Origin: Daldinia sp. FL1419
Taxonomy: Eukaryota; Ascomycota; Sordariomycetes; Xylariales; Hypoxylaceae
Reading direction: 5' to 3'
Length of the DNA stretch: 64,000 nt
Assembly: GCA_025201765.1 (NCBI GenBank)
Contig: MU623396.1
Coordinates: 62,001-126,000 of the forward strand
The notes under the pieces were generated by a model, which worked only from the letters and a program-made list of their open reading frames with translations, was not told the origin of the DNA and searched no databases. The position numbers were made by a program, and so were the translations under genes. This document shows positions 30,863-41,192 of the stretch, one piece after another; position 1 is the first letter of the stretch, and the number at the start of each line of letters is the position of its first letter.

Positions 30863-33048
30863 ATGAGTGCAACACCATCGCCCTCTGGTGGTCCCAATGG
30901 CCAGAAACCAACCCCCCCTCCCGGCGCGCCACCGTTTCGAAGACCGCACAATACCGGAAATCCCCTCGTTCCCAGAAAGAGGCCTACAAATCGACCGCCT
31001 CCTTCGACCCTTGCGAGAGGTAATACACCGAATGCTGCTCCACGGCCCGGCAGTAGGCCACCGCAGTTCCAACCACAGGGAAGGCCTGGACAACCAAATT
31101 TCGAGTTATTACGCACGCAGAATGGTGGATGGTCTAGACCTACCCCGCCTGGCGCTCAAGATTACCCTCTTTACGTCACAAAGAAAGCCTTGAAGGATGG
31201 ATTGCGCTTCCATGTTATGCGATTCGCCCCTCACGGTGGAAAGCTTGGAAACCGTGACGGCCCTGGAGTTGATCCCATGAATCAAGATGAATTCACTCGT
31301 CCCGTTACGTTGCACCGACGAGATCCCAGACAGCCGGCACCCGGTCGCGAAGTAAAGGAGGAAGTTACTATCGAGGAAAATCCGGTCGATGATGCTGAGG
31401 CTGAGAGACTTGCTCAGGTGAAAGCAGAGAGGGAGGCACAGCGTGCAGCCGATAATGCCCAGAAAGCACCCGTTATGAAGGACGCAATTCCCAAAGCCAA
31501 GCAAAAGAAGGAACAGAAAGAAAAGAAGCCTGGCGTGCAAATCCATTATGCACCTCGTACAGAAGAGCAGAAGAAGCAAGCTGAGATCCGATATGAGGAA
31601 GCTTTGCCTTGGCACTTAGAGGATGCTGACGGGAAGAATGTTTGGGTTGGCCAGTATGAAGCGCCTTTGTCTGACTGCAAAGTTGCTTTCAAGATCCACA
31701 ATGGTGGGTTTCGCATGATACCCTTAGAAAAGTGGTACAAATTCCAATCGAAACGTGGATCATTCAAGATCATGTCCGTCGAGGAAGCAGAGAAGACTAT
31801 GGCTAAGAAAGCGACCCTCGGACGTTGGGCAGTAAGAGAAAGCCAGCGTCAAGAAGCCGAGAAGGCTATGGCAGAGTCTCGAGCCATCGTTAACGGACGT
31901 GTGGCCGTCAAACAGGAGAGCGGTACATTTAGGCAAGCTTCACGCCAAGAGAAGCTGGACCATGACGACATCGACGTTTCAGGAGACGAATTTCAGGATG
32001 ATGATGAGACTGCTGGATATGAACCTGACCGGGACGAAGATACCAAGCATGCTGAAAGCCGAATCCGCCGCGACCAACTCAATGCCAATCTTTTCGGCGA
32101 GGCAGACGAGAACAAGGTCCAGAAAGAAGAGGAGGAGGAGAGGAAGATTGAGCTTGAACGCAAGCTTCTTGGAAAATCTTTAAAGAAGGCCTTGAAGCGA
32201 CGCGATAAGCAATTTCAGTATGACACCGACTCTTCTAATGAAAGAGATCCTTTCGCCTCTTCAGATGTAAGTACCTCCTGGTTCATTTGATAATTAGTTG
32301 ATCGAAGCTAATCGAGCTATAGGATGACTCGGATTCCGATTCCGAAAATGAGAAGGAAAAAGAAGATGAAGAGAAGAAAGGCGAGAAAGACAAGGATGCC
32401 GGGGCATCGTCCAAGGGAACGAATACTCCCCAAGGGAAGAAAGCTGCTGCTGAAGCAGCAAAGAAGGGCAAGTCTCTCAAGCGAGCCGGATCTCCATTGG
32501 GTTCGGATTCTAGTGGCACTGAATCCGTCCGGAAGAAGAAGAAGACTGTGCACGATAGCCGTGACGCCACTCCACTACCACGCCGTAAGAAGCCTGGTGC
32601 CGGCTCTACTAGCGATGGAGAAGGCACGGCTGGTGAGATGTCGGATGGCGCGGGAGGCAAGAAGAAGAAACTCGGCCTGTCAGCCGCAGGGCCAGCCATA
32701 GGTGGAAAACAGAGTACGAAAGGCACTCCCGTAGGGTCCCGAGCCGGTAGTCCCGCTCCACCCCAAGGAGCTGCCAACAAGGGGTCCTCAGGCGGTGCTC
32801 GAGCTAGTTCTCTCGGTGCTTCCACCAAGAGCTCGACGCCAGCGGGGTTCAAAGATGCCATTACCGCTCAGGAAATTGTTGATTCACTGCCGCCGCTCCC
32901 TGAGGGTATTACTATCGGTGCACTGATGCAAAAATTTAAACACCGCCTGGACAAACCTGGATATATGGAAAGGAAGGACTGGCTTAAATTGGTAAAAGAA
33001 AATGTCTGTTTCGACAGCCGGGAGAAGCTAGTTCGCCGCAAATCTTAG
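30863..33048 (+). CDS. TFG1: Transcription initiation factor IIF subunit alpha (Tfg1, RAP74)
   Basis: Two exons, 30863-32266 and 32323-33048, with a 56-nt intron, give 709 residues from MSATPSPSGGPNGQ. TFIIF alpha pairs with beta to load RNA polymerase II at promoters. The N-terminal dimerisation domain is recognisable (DYPLYVTKKALKDGLRFHVM, EEALPWHLEDADGKNVWVG, FKIHNGGFRMIPLEKWYKF), followed by a highly charged middle (KEEEEERKIELERKLLGKS). A long Ser/Lys-rich linker leads to the C-terminal winged helix (ITAQEIVDSLPPLPEGITIG, FKHRLDKPGYMERKDWLKLV, FDSREKLVRRKS), which in homologues binds the Fcp1 phosphatase. The upstream in-frame TTG at 30815 is not the start. Confidence 0.95.
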
Positions 33049-33582
33049 ATCATACCCTCAAAAGGTTTCTGAAGAAGGTTATCGTCGTCCTATAGTTTAT
33101 AGGGGGAAGGAGTGTCGTCATGTTATGAATACCTAGGGCTAAGTTTTCACGTTTTCCACAGCCTTTTAGAACCCTACTACAGGGTTCTAGGGCTTAGGAA
33201 GATGCATCGTATTAGATATGGCTTTATGCCGATAGCGGATAAGATGAGGCCGTCAGAGGGGGTCTACCCTCAGCTACTGGGGACGACGGGGTTATAAAAA
33301 AGGCGTGGAAACTGATGTTTGCCCCCCCTCCCTAGATTTCCTGCAATATGCCTAAGGGTCTCTCGCATTGATTTCGTTTCTGGAAGAGGGCTGATATGCC
33401 TACAAAAATGGACCTACAGGCCAACCCTGTAGAGGGATTAGGTTATACAATTTGTGTTGTACTATGGCTTTATATGTGTTGCCTTAGACAGCTGGTATCT
33501 CACTAATTCTACTCCTGAGCATATTCTGCTATACTTGTGCATGATCGTAGATCCGTAGTAGTAATTCATTATTGAATACTCG
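33049..33582. other. Convergent spacer Tfg1 / Cwc26 with 3' hairpin
   Basis: 534 bp of 3' UTR sequence. It contains an imperfect inverted repeat at about 33160-33194 (core TAGAACCCT / AGGGTTCTA, 5-nt loop, outer AGCC/GGCT pairs) roughly 110 bases after the Tfg1 stop. Confidence 0.5.
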
Positions 33583-34611
33583 TTACTCGTCCATCTGCCA
33601 CGAGTATTCCAAGCCCTTGTTCCTCTCCCGCCTGTTAATTGCCTTGAACCTCTCTGCTTCAAACCCATTCCCTCTATCCACGCCATCCCAACGGTAGCCC
33701 GGCCGTATTCCGTATCGGTTCGGCGTCCACGCGCCCTGGTATATCGGCTTCCCTTTCAACTTCCTCTTCTTCCCACTTCCTCCGTCTCCCCCAGTGTCCT
33801 TGGGCTCTATAAACCGAGCCATGGTATCTCCCCACCGCACCTGCTCTTTCATCTCCCGATTCATATCGACGTCGTCCGCGTGTCGCGCCACCGTCATAAC
33901 CTTCGCGTCCTCCAGCTCCTCTCTCCGCCGCCGCGCAGCTTCGAGTTGCACCTCGCCCTTCAGCGCTTCCGTCTTGGCGGCTTCGCGGGCTGCTGCTTCG
34001 GCGGCTTCGCGGCGGAGCTCCGCGCGCTTCATGCTCACGTCGACGCGGCGGCCCGTCGCGTCTCGGTAGATGGTTTCCGCTTCCCCTTTGTTCTTCTTGC
34101 GCCCGCTTTCTCGCTCGTAGTCGAGCCGCTCGGCACGGCGTCGCGCTTCGAGTTGCGCGGACACGGTGGCGGCTGTCTGCAGGCCCGCGTGCGTCCCGTC
34201 GGACATCATTACCGCGGGGGCGTCGGAGGCGTCTTCGTCCGCGGCGGCGGCGGCTGATTCGGCGGCGGCTGAGGCGAGGATTGCGTCGGCTTGTTTTGCT
34301 GCGTCGGCATCTTGTTGGGATTCTGCGGGAGCGGATGGAGGGGTGGTAGTATTCGTTGATAAACCGCCGACAGTCTTCCACGCCGACTTCTTGGCCCGTC
34401 GGAACTCGGCGCTGGTCCCTGCTACGACGGCGTTGCCATCTTCGTCGTCGTCGTCGTCATTGCGGTTCGGACGCGACCACCCGGATTCGGTTTCGTCGGC
34501 GATGATGAGGCCTGCGTCGGCGTCTTTTTGTTTGCGCTTGCGCTTCTTGGAGGGCTTGGGGTCCGCGATGAGGTAGTGTGTTGCTAGGTAGTTGGATAGG
34601 TCTGACGGCAT
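33583..34611 (-). CDS. CWC26: Pre-mRNA-splicing factor Cwc26 (Bud13), RES complex
   Basis: Subunit of the RES (retention and splicing) complex, which joins the activated spliceosome. A single exon of 342 residues from ATG 34611 (MPSDLSNYLATHYLIADP). The KKRKRK basic block, an acidic run, and then the conserved C-terminal half are present: ETIYRDATGRRVDVSMKRAE, KGKPIYQGAWTPNRYGIRPG, RWDGVDRGNGFEAERFKAIN and the final EYSWQMDE. The end motif GYRWDGVDRSNGFE is the best-known Bud13 signature. The local DNA is much more GC-rich than its flanks because of Ala/Arg/Glu-rich helices, which creates long false frames on the opposite strand. Confidence 0.96.
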   Translation of the reverse strand: MPSDLSNYLATHYLIADPKPSKKRKRKQKDADAGLIIADETESGWSRPNRNDDDDDEDGNAVVAGTSAEFRRAKKSAWKTVGGLSTNTTTPPSAPAESQQDADAAKQADAILASAAAESAAAAADEDASDAPAVMMSDGTHAGLQTAATVSAQLEARRRAERLDYERESGRKKNKGEAETIYRDATGRRVDVSMKRAELRREAAEAAAREAAKTEALKGEVQLEAARRRREELEDAKVMTVARHADDVDMNREMKEQVRWGDTMARFIEPKDTGGDGGSGKKRKLKGKPIYQGAWTPNRYGIRPGYRWDGVDRGNGFEAERFKAINRRERNKGLEYSWQMDE

Positions 34612-35121
34612 GGCGGGCGGTTAAGGAAGGAAGGGAGGAAGGAAGAAGGGGAAGTTGAGGGAGCGGTGGTTATCGAGGTTGCGTTTATCGGTGTTTCATG
34701 CGGATATAGCTGTGAAACTAAGAAGATTTGGGGTGGTCGGCTCTTCCAGAAGAAAAGCAATTGCTAGATGCAATGGAGTGTATTGTATGTAAATAGAATA
34801 TTATCGTTGATTTAATAATGTTAATTAGATGTTGAACCTTTGGAACTTTGAATGTTTATGATAAGAGATAACGACGTACAGCACAGATAACGTAACCTAG
34901 GTTAGAATGTTATGCTAATAAAAGGTTATCCTCTTAACACAATTTCGTTTAAATTCATTATAATTTTCAAAGATCACTCCTAACTAGTCCCGTAATTCTC
35001 ACAACATAAATTTGAATACCTGTTGTTTTTTATTTTTTGTTTTTATTTTCATAGGAATATGGCTCGGTTCCCAATTGGTTTATTCTTCCATTTCGAGTTA
35101 TTCTGACTTGGTCTGCAGAGT
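34612..35121. other. Spacer upstream of Cwc26
   Basis: 510 bp, AT-rich, containing the promoter of Cwc26 and the 3' end of the small gene that follows. No other feature seen. Confidence 0.45.
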
Positions 35122-35652
35122 TCACTGTTCCCTCACTCCGCCAAGCGGATGGATTCTGGCTCCGTCAACCGCCTCGTCATCCAACCCCGTCCTCGGATTC
35201 TGTCTCTCATGTATACCACCTTCGAGAGGCTCAATCTTAGTTTTTCCCAGCCCCTCAGCTGTCCCTACCACCCCTTGGCTGTCCGCGTGTGGAGCAGTGT
35301 GCTGGTGTTGGCCTGTGGTAGCAAGAGTGTGTTAGTCGTCGCGAAATCATCCACAGGTAGTTATAAATTAGCAATTCACCCAACAATTTCCTACTTACCT
35401 CTTCCTCCGAGAGGATTGATCCTTGCTTGGTCGATGGTACGATTGGAACCCGCCGAACCGCGGTCCTCTCCGTCATAAGGTGCGTTGTACTTGACTTCCG
35501 ATTCGAGAGGTTGGATCTTGGTACTGGAGATCTCTGCAGTACTACCAGTGCTGTCGAGTATTAGCTTAGTCTATTGCGTATAGTTTAAGTTGGTGTTGAA
35601 AAGTATTCATTCGTTAGCAGTGAACTCGTTGAGGGAACACTTACGATGGCAT
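35122..35652 (-). CDS. Small two-repeat fungal protein of unknown function (116 aa)
   Basis: Three exons, none long enough to stand out alone: 35645-35652 (8 nt, ATG CCA TC), 35399-35550 and 35122-35312, with introns of 94 and 86 nt. All have GTAAGT donors and CAG acceptors, and phases close exactly to 116 residues. The protein has two related units: KIQPLESEVKYNAPYD...TIDQARINPLGG and KIEPLEGGIHERQNP...AVDGARIHPLGG. Each opens with K-I-x-P-L-E and closes with A-R-I-x-P-L-G-G. It is hydrophilic, without signal peptide or membrane segment. I recognise no named family. The clean splice sites and the preserved repeats make chance unlikely. Confidence 0.75.
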
Positions 35653-36256
35653 ATTGGTATTTGGTGTTTTGGTGTTTTGGTGTTTTAATTTAGCTTGGTA
35701 TACTACTTAACAAGAAATAATAAACGATTCACCATAGCTTCGAAAGCGACGTTTTAGTATCAGGAATTTGTAGAAGCCTGTCTTGAGGGAGCTGTACGTT
35801 TGTGTCATAAAAGGGGGGCGATGACGAGTATGTGATTGTCAATCATAACCCTCTATAATCAAACCATACATCATCTCACGGCCCCTCATCTCGATCTCAT
35901 AATTCTAGAAACAACGCTGTCCTGGCTCGCCTTCATATTTGCCGCTTGTATTAACTTCGTAGGGCCAGCATTGCAGCCTTGGCTGCCTTGAAAAATGTTT
36001 ATATCGCTATGAAGTAATCTATAGAATTAATCACAAAATAATAATAACGTATGGACTATTATCTACCCCTTTCCGAATCTATTACGATTTCCTCTTTTGG
36101 AGGGATGATTTCTTTATATCTTTAATAGTGGTATCTAAATAATATAGCACCGAGGTACAACTCACCTCTTATTAATGATATAATACCTAGGTAAGTTATC
36201 TAAAAACAGATATGGTTGCAAAACATAGTAATCAAGCATGGTAATCAGCTGTGCTT
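35653..36256. other. Spacer upstream of the small two-repeat gene
   Basis: About 600 bp. It carries the promoter of the 116-residue protein, then AT-rich sequence (35990-36250) without a coding frame I can support. Confidence 0.45.
35663..35686. repeat. Tandem 8-bp repeat (GGTGTTTT x3)
   Basis: Three perfect copies lie 11-34 bases upstream of the minus-strand ATG at 35652, giving a CACCAAAA-type leader just before the start of the small two-repeat protein. Confidence 0.7.
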
Positions 36257-37671
36257 TCATGGTTCCAATATTAATAATTCTCCCCTTGGCGGAGAAACCT
36301 TCCAAGGTCTCAGCAACCTTACCCCGGGTCGCCAGTCATGGATCGGATAATCTCGAGGGCTTGAATGGTGAGCCTCGTTAAACGCTTCCCAATCATCTTG
36401 CCACTCTATATCAGTTGGTGACATCGGCGTAGGCCGAGGTGGGCTTTTTATCTTGTCCATCAATAGCTCGTACTTGCTCCATACTTCCTGACGGTCGTTA
36501 ATTAGCCGTCTGGCTGCTACTTCTGTGCAGAGATGCCCATATTGGACTTCGGGTACTTGATAAGGGGCTATGGATTCATCCGCCACCACCCTGCGCATAT
36601 CGGCTTCAACACGGTCCTTGATTTGGTTTGTTATATTGACGAAATATTCACCAGCGAGCCTGTCGTGCTGTGCTAACTGCTCTCCCTCGTAACCCATGGA
36701 GATGGTCCCGACGTAATCACCAGGGCATTGAGGGACCAACGAGAACAGAGCATCAACTTCTTCTGTGGGGATAAACCGCCAGTCTCTGCGCCCATATGAA
36801 AACGAGTCTTTTTTTAGTGTCGGAAGCCGAGAGGTTTGGTGTCGAATACCTTAACGATGGCCGGCAGAAGTGGTCATTGAAGTCCGATAGGTCCCAGTCG
36901 ATAATGTATATCTTCTCGAGTTTAGGTAGTAATCGAATCGTACTAGAAAGCATATCACTAACCTACGTTAAAGCACTCTCCGCTGCTGAGTTGGGAAGAA
37001 AAGACTGGGCCATCGACCATAGCTACTTTTCGAACCCGTTGTAAGCTCCGAGGATCGAAACTTCCAGTCCCCCAACCGCCATAGTCTAATAAACTTGAAT
37101 TGAGCTTTCCATCACCCGCTTTAAGACATAATACATCACTTTCGAAATTGAACCAAGTCCGTAGCCTATGGTTGCGAGATGCGAACGCAAGTTGGTATCC
37201 GGCATTGATCAACACGCGTCGCGACTCCATGCACGCGTGCAACAGTGCCGGGATGGGTGCTTTACTGTGTAGAAAGGTCTCTCGGAGAAACTCATATGCT
37301 ATACCAAGATGGTCCAATAGCCAATTAATAGGAATCTCGGGGGTCAACTTAGTAGGTTCCCATGGAAGCGGCGCTGGATGGAAGGCCGTGAATCCGTATG
37401 ATTCCAATCGCCTCTGGGACTGACGATCTTCATACGATAAGATCTTTTCACGCCAATTCCGTGCAAAGTATGCTATAGACGGATGTAGTTGAATCTGCCA
37501 CGGGCCCAAGTTGGTAATCCTCTCTCTCTCTAAAAAAAATAAAATAAAAAAAAGCATCTTTATCTTCATGTCGTTGTAGAACATGAACGATGCGGGGCGG
37601 TGTAGCTAATAGATTTCGCGTCGTGTCTCTGGACGAAGAGAAGGGAACAAACGAAAAGTGTCGGCAGCCAT
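36257..37671 (-). pseudogene. Frameshifted 2EXR-domain protein gene
   Basis: The order of segments is that of fungal 2EXR proteins: MAADTFRLFPSLRPETRREIY, LLATPPRIVHV, QIQLHPSIAYFARNWREKI, LESYGFTAF, INWLLDHLGIAYEFLRETFL, APIPALLHACMESRRVL, RTWFNFESDVLCL, LQRVRKVAMV, LLPKLEKIYIIDWD and a C-terminal part ending at 36257. They lie in different frames. Breaks are at ~37605-37612 (stop TAG inside REIY/LLAT), in a T-rich low-complexity stretch at ~37520-37555, at ~36950-36965, and at a 7-base homopolymer at 36809-36815. One or two could be assembly errors at homopolymers or unusual introns, but four together suggest a decayed gene. 2EXR proteins have no established biochemical function. Confidence 0.7.
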
Positions 37672-37878
37672 GTTGACTTGATAGTTTCCACACGTTTAAA
37701 CGATGAACTTGTTAGTAGTCTTATTCATCTCATCCATCTCTCTGGTTTTGGTAATAGTTTGGGATGAGTATACGTAGCTTGTATAATATATGTAGGTATG
37801 CAAGAGGAAATGGAGATGAGCTGGATGAACCCCCTGGTCGTGCATAGGGCACTTAAGGCGGCTCCAGCCCCCAAACGA
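37672..37878. other. Short spacer left of the inverted-repeat element
   Basis: Promoter side of the 2EXR relic; its last six bases (AAACGA, 37873-37878) are the left copy of the target-site duplication. Confidence 0.4.
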
Positions 37879-38371
37879 GGGGAACCGAGTCGCCCGACCA
37901 TTGCCCCACTCCCCACCTTACCAGTGCATAGGTGGTTTATATGGGCGAAATGAAATTCACCTAACCAAGAAGGTATTCAAAAGCTCATCCTACCATTATT
38001 CTAATATTTTACTATTTTCAATAAGATATTTGATTAAAATATTTTTTTCTCTAGTAGAGCAATACTCCTTAAGTATTTAATAAGTATTTAGTAAACCCTT
38101 TCAAAGCCTATTTAATTATATTTATTAATTAAATTTTTATTAAATATTTATAAAGTATTTAATAAATATTTATTAAAAATATAAACAATATTTTATAGAT
38201 TGAGTACTCTATAAGTACTTATTATTTAAAGTATTTGATTAAATGAATTTTATATAATAAATAAATTGAATTTTTGCAATGATTTAATTAGGTTAAGTGC
38301 CTTCATACAAATTACCCATGCATTGGTAGGGTGGGGAGTGGGGCAATGGTTGACCGACCTATGGTCTCCCC
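37879..38371. mobile_element. Non-autonomous TIR element (MITE-like), AT-rich, transition-mutated
   Basis: Terminal inverted repeats span 37879-37966 and 38291-38371. Reading both inward, they start GGGGA-ACCGA and GGGGAGACCATAG and share an 18-base identical core ACCATTGCCCCACTCCCC. In the well-aligned part just inside this core, the mismatches I count (six) are all transitions. The element is flanked on both sides by AAACGA (37873-37878 and 38372-38377), a likely target-site duplication. The interior (about 37970-38290) is extremely AT-rich, made of TTAATAAATATTT-like words, with no coding frame. Total length is 493 bp. The superfamily is not identified; no transposase is present. Confidence 0.85.
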
Positions 38372-39136
38372 AAACGATGGTACGCCTTCTAATTAGTGCA
38401 ACAAGGTAGCCGGACTCACCGAACGTGGTCGAGTTGAGAAGGTATACAATTATAAGCAACTTGATCAGCTACTGTAAGATGACATGGCGCTGGATATGCG
38501 GCTTTACACTACAGCAATATAGTATGGAGAATAATAATAATTCTCAAATAAACAATTTATCATATAGCCAATTTCTTGGACCGCTGTGGCTACCTAGACG
38601 GCTAGTCTTCTGTTAATGAATTCAAATTAAATCAAATAGTTAAAAGGGTCAAGCTATCATTGGGGTAGGCAAGGGGTAGGCTATATGTCTCGTGGGCGCT
38701 TCGATTTCATGCCGGTCTATACTAGGTATTTCGAATTCCACCTCCGACCCCGAACGCCGTACTTGTCACGAGGCGGACCAAGAAGCAAGGAAACAACTTC
38801 GTTTTTCCGCGGGGAACCTATCTACAACTATGGCTAAGGGCAGCTACATATAGAACAAGTTCTTTGTTCTATATGTAGCACAGGCTAGAACCCTAACAGT
38901 ACTCGTATGGACCCGGCGGTAGGGAGGGAATCAAGACAATAGATATCCACAAGCTAGTGGGTCTAGGCATTCGGAATCATTCTACCCCGGATTGTTCATT
39001 CACGACTCTCTTATAGATATCAGTATATAGGTTGGCTAATTACCTCTTCATATCACAGTAATTCTGTGAAACCGGAAGTTCATTCAACACGCCAATCCAG
39101 TTTTTACGAGTGAATATTGTTGAGGAACGTTTCAAC
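38372..39136. other. Spacer and promoter of CoA-transferase gene, with strong hairpin
   Basis: 765 bp beginning with the right target-site duplication. It contains a perfect 15-bp inverted repeat at 38844-38878. The last part is the promoter of the CaiB/BaiF gene. Two small plus-strand frames are unsupported. Confidence 0.5.
38844..38878. repeat. Perfect 15-bp inverted repeat with 5-nt loop
   Basis: CTACATATAGAACAA at 38844-38858, loop GTTCT, and its exact complement at 38864-38878. It would form a hairpin or cruciform about 260 bp upstream of the CoA-transferase start. Confidence 0.85.
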
Positions 39137-41192
39137 ATGGGCTCTCTAGGTTACTCGGTGCCTCAAGAGGCTGAAAAGCTCTTTCAGGATGGCATCCTCA
39201 ACAACCCCTTGATGAAGGATCTACCGCGAGAACTGCATTCGTTGAGTAGAAACGTTCAGTTTGAGGGATCTGCCAGGCCTAGTATTCCCATCAATTGGCG
39301 ATTCGCCGAAAGTATTTCGGCAATGAAGGCCTTCGAAGCAACGATGCTCAACTACCTTATCACCAAGAAATATAACATCGCGCCCTCTAACATCAAAATA
39401 AACACGTAAGTTTTATAGATCTGAAGTACTCCAATTCAAAAGGGGGGAAATATCACGACACTAAAATCCATAATAGAGACCACGCCACGCTGTTTTTCAT
39501 GTCCCCGCTCATCGCACGCGTGATCAAAGACGGCAATCCGGTGCGGTTGAACCTGTTCTCGAAGAAAACTTCGGAATGGTTCCCTAACCGTGACCTACAT
39601 AGAACTGGGATTTCCCAGCACAGAGCTCTTGCCACAAACATCTACAAGACGAAAGATGGGCGGTTCTACCATGTTCACGGTATGAATACGCTTTCCAAAG
39701 CCTAACCCCCATAGTAGCCTGCAAGAATCGGAATTGCTCACGACGCAAGGGATACGCAGGTAGCATGAATCCCGACCCCACATTAACAGCTCTGGGACTG
39801 CCCCGAGATGGAGAGGAAAACGACACCTACGACTCCGTGGTGGAGAGAATCCAGAAAGTCGTTTCCCGGTTCGACTCCGCGGAACTAGACGAGCTTGTGA
39901 ATGAAAAGTTCCGCCAAGCGGGTACGATCGCACGGACATCCGACGAGTACTTCGCCAGCGAGCACGGCCAAGCGGCCGGGAAAGTCGGGCTCTACGAGAC
40001 GACCAAGGATCCCAATTCCGTACAGCCGGCATCGTGGTGGCCTGAAAACGAAAGTTACCCGTCTTCCCCTAAGCGCCCTCTCGCCGGCCTCAAAGTCGTC
40101 GACCTAGCGCGCGTTATCGCCGGCCCCGCCATCACCCGTTCGCTCGCGGAGATGGGCGCCAGCGTGATGCGCGTCACGTCGCCGAATGTTACGGATATTT
40201 CGGCTCTACACCAGGACCTCAACTGGGGCAAGTGGAACTGCTTCCTAGACCTGAAGAACGAGGCGGATAAGGAGAAGCTCAGGGCGCTAATTCGGGAAGC
40301 TGACGTTGTTGTTGACGGGTATCGCCCAGGCGTTATGGAAAGGCTTGGGTTCGGACGCCAGGCTATCTTCGATCTGGTCAAGGATCGCCCCCGTGGTATT
40401 ATCGCTGTTCGGGAGAATTGCTACGGCTGGCACGGTCCCTGGTCTCATCGGAGCGGTTGGCAGCAGATTAGCGACGCGGTAAGTGGATAGTGCAACTTGG
40501 GATATGTTATGCCGGTACTGCTGACGCCTTAATCGATCTAGTGCTGCGGTGTTTCCATGGCGTATGGCAGAGCCATGGGCAATGATGAGGCGGTGACGCC
40601 GGTGTTCCCGAATTCGGACTACTGGTAAGATAACGCAGTTTATAAATATCCTCCGTAATATATTCGTGCTAATATCTCACCGCAGCACCGGCCTTTGCGG
40701 GAGCACAGGTGTTTTAGAAGCCCTCGCTCGAAGAGCCGAACACGGAGGTAGTTATGGTGTCGACGTAAGTAGACCTTCTCCCCACCCCTTACGGCCTTGT
40801 AACTAACCAGCTCTTCCTGCTAGGTTGCGCTCAACTACTACTCGCAGTGGCTAGTCCGTTCCGTCGGGGCATACGACGAGGAGACATGGAACGAAGTATG
40901 GAAAAGGCATGGTTCGCCGGTCTTCCGTCACTACCACGCGATGCCCTATTTACTACCAGCAGTGCTAAAGTTGCTGTACCAACACGATTCCAAGGTGCTT
41001 TTCAACCCCGCCTTCTTCCACGAGCAGGAAGCAAAGAACATAGGGGCTACATTTGTCCAAGTTAAGCCCATCGCGCAATTCGCGAATAACGCTATTGATC
41101 TGGGATACCATATTGGCACGCGTGGAAATGGCGTTGACGAACCTATCTGGCCTGATGATTTGAAAGTTGAGGTTGTGCGTGGGAAAAACTGA
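39137..41192 (+). CDS. CaiB/BaiF family (class III) CoA-transferase
   Basis: Six exons (39137-39405, 39477-39679, 39760-40478, 40542-40624, 40686-40764, 40824-41192) give 573 residues; all phases close. The family fold is seen in PLAGLKVVDLARVIAGPAITRSLAEMGASVMRV, LNWGKWNCFLDLKNEADKE, ADVVVDGYRPGVMERLGFG and GIIAVRENCYGWHGPW. The NSDYCTGLCG block aligns with the GDSNSG region of formyl-CoA transferase, which makes D423 the likely catalytic Asp forming the acyl anhydride. The ~200 N-terminal residues (FRQAGTIARTSDEYFAS and before) are an upstream half typical of long fungal members. It moves CoA between carboxylic acids; the substrate pair cannot be told. No neighbouring acyl-CoA enzymes are present. 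Confidence 0.93.

Noticed and set aside
32283..32861. 192-codon minus-strand frame opposite Tfg1 exon 2
   Set aside because: A product of the Ser/Lys/Ala-rich codons of Tfg1 on the other strand.
33674..34576. Long Arg- and Ala-rich frames overlapping Cwc26 on both strands
   Set aside because: GC-rich shadows of the Cwc26 reading frame.
37725..37916. 63-codon minus-strand frame crossing the left arm of the inverted-repeat element
   Set aside because: It runs across the element boundary, so it is not an ancestral gene.
38372..39136. CRISPR-like or LTR structure near the inverted repeats
   Set aside because: No evenly spaced direct repeats and no LTR ends; the repeats are inverted and flanked by a short duplication, fitting a TIR element.
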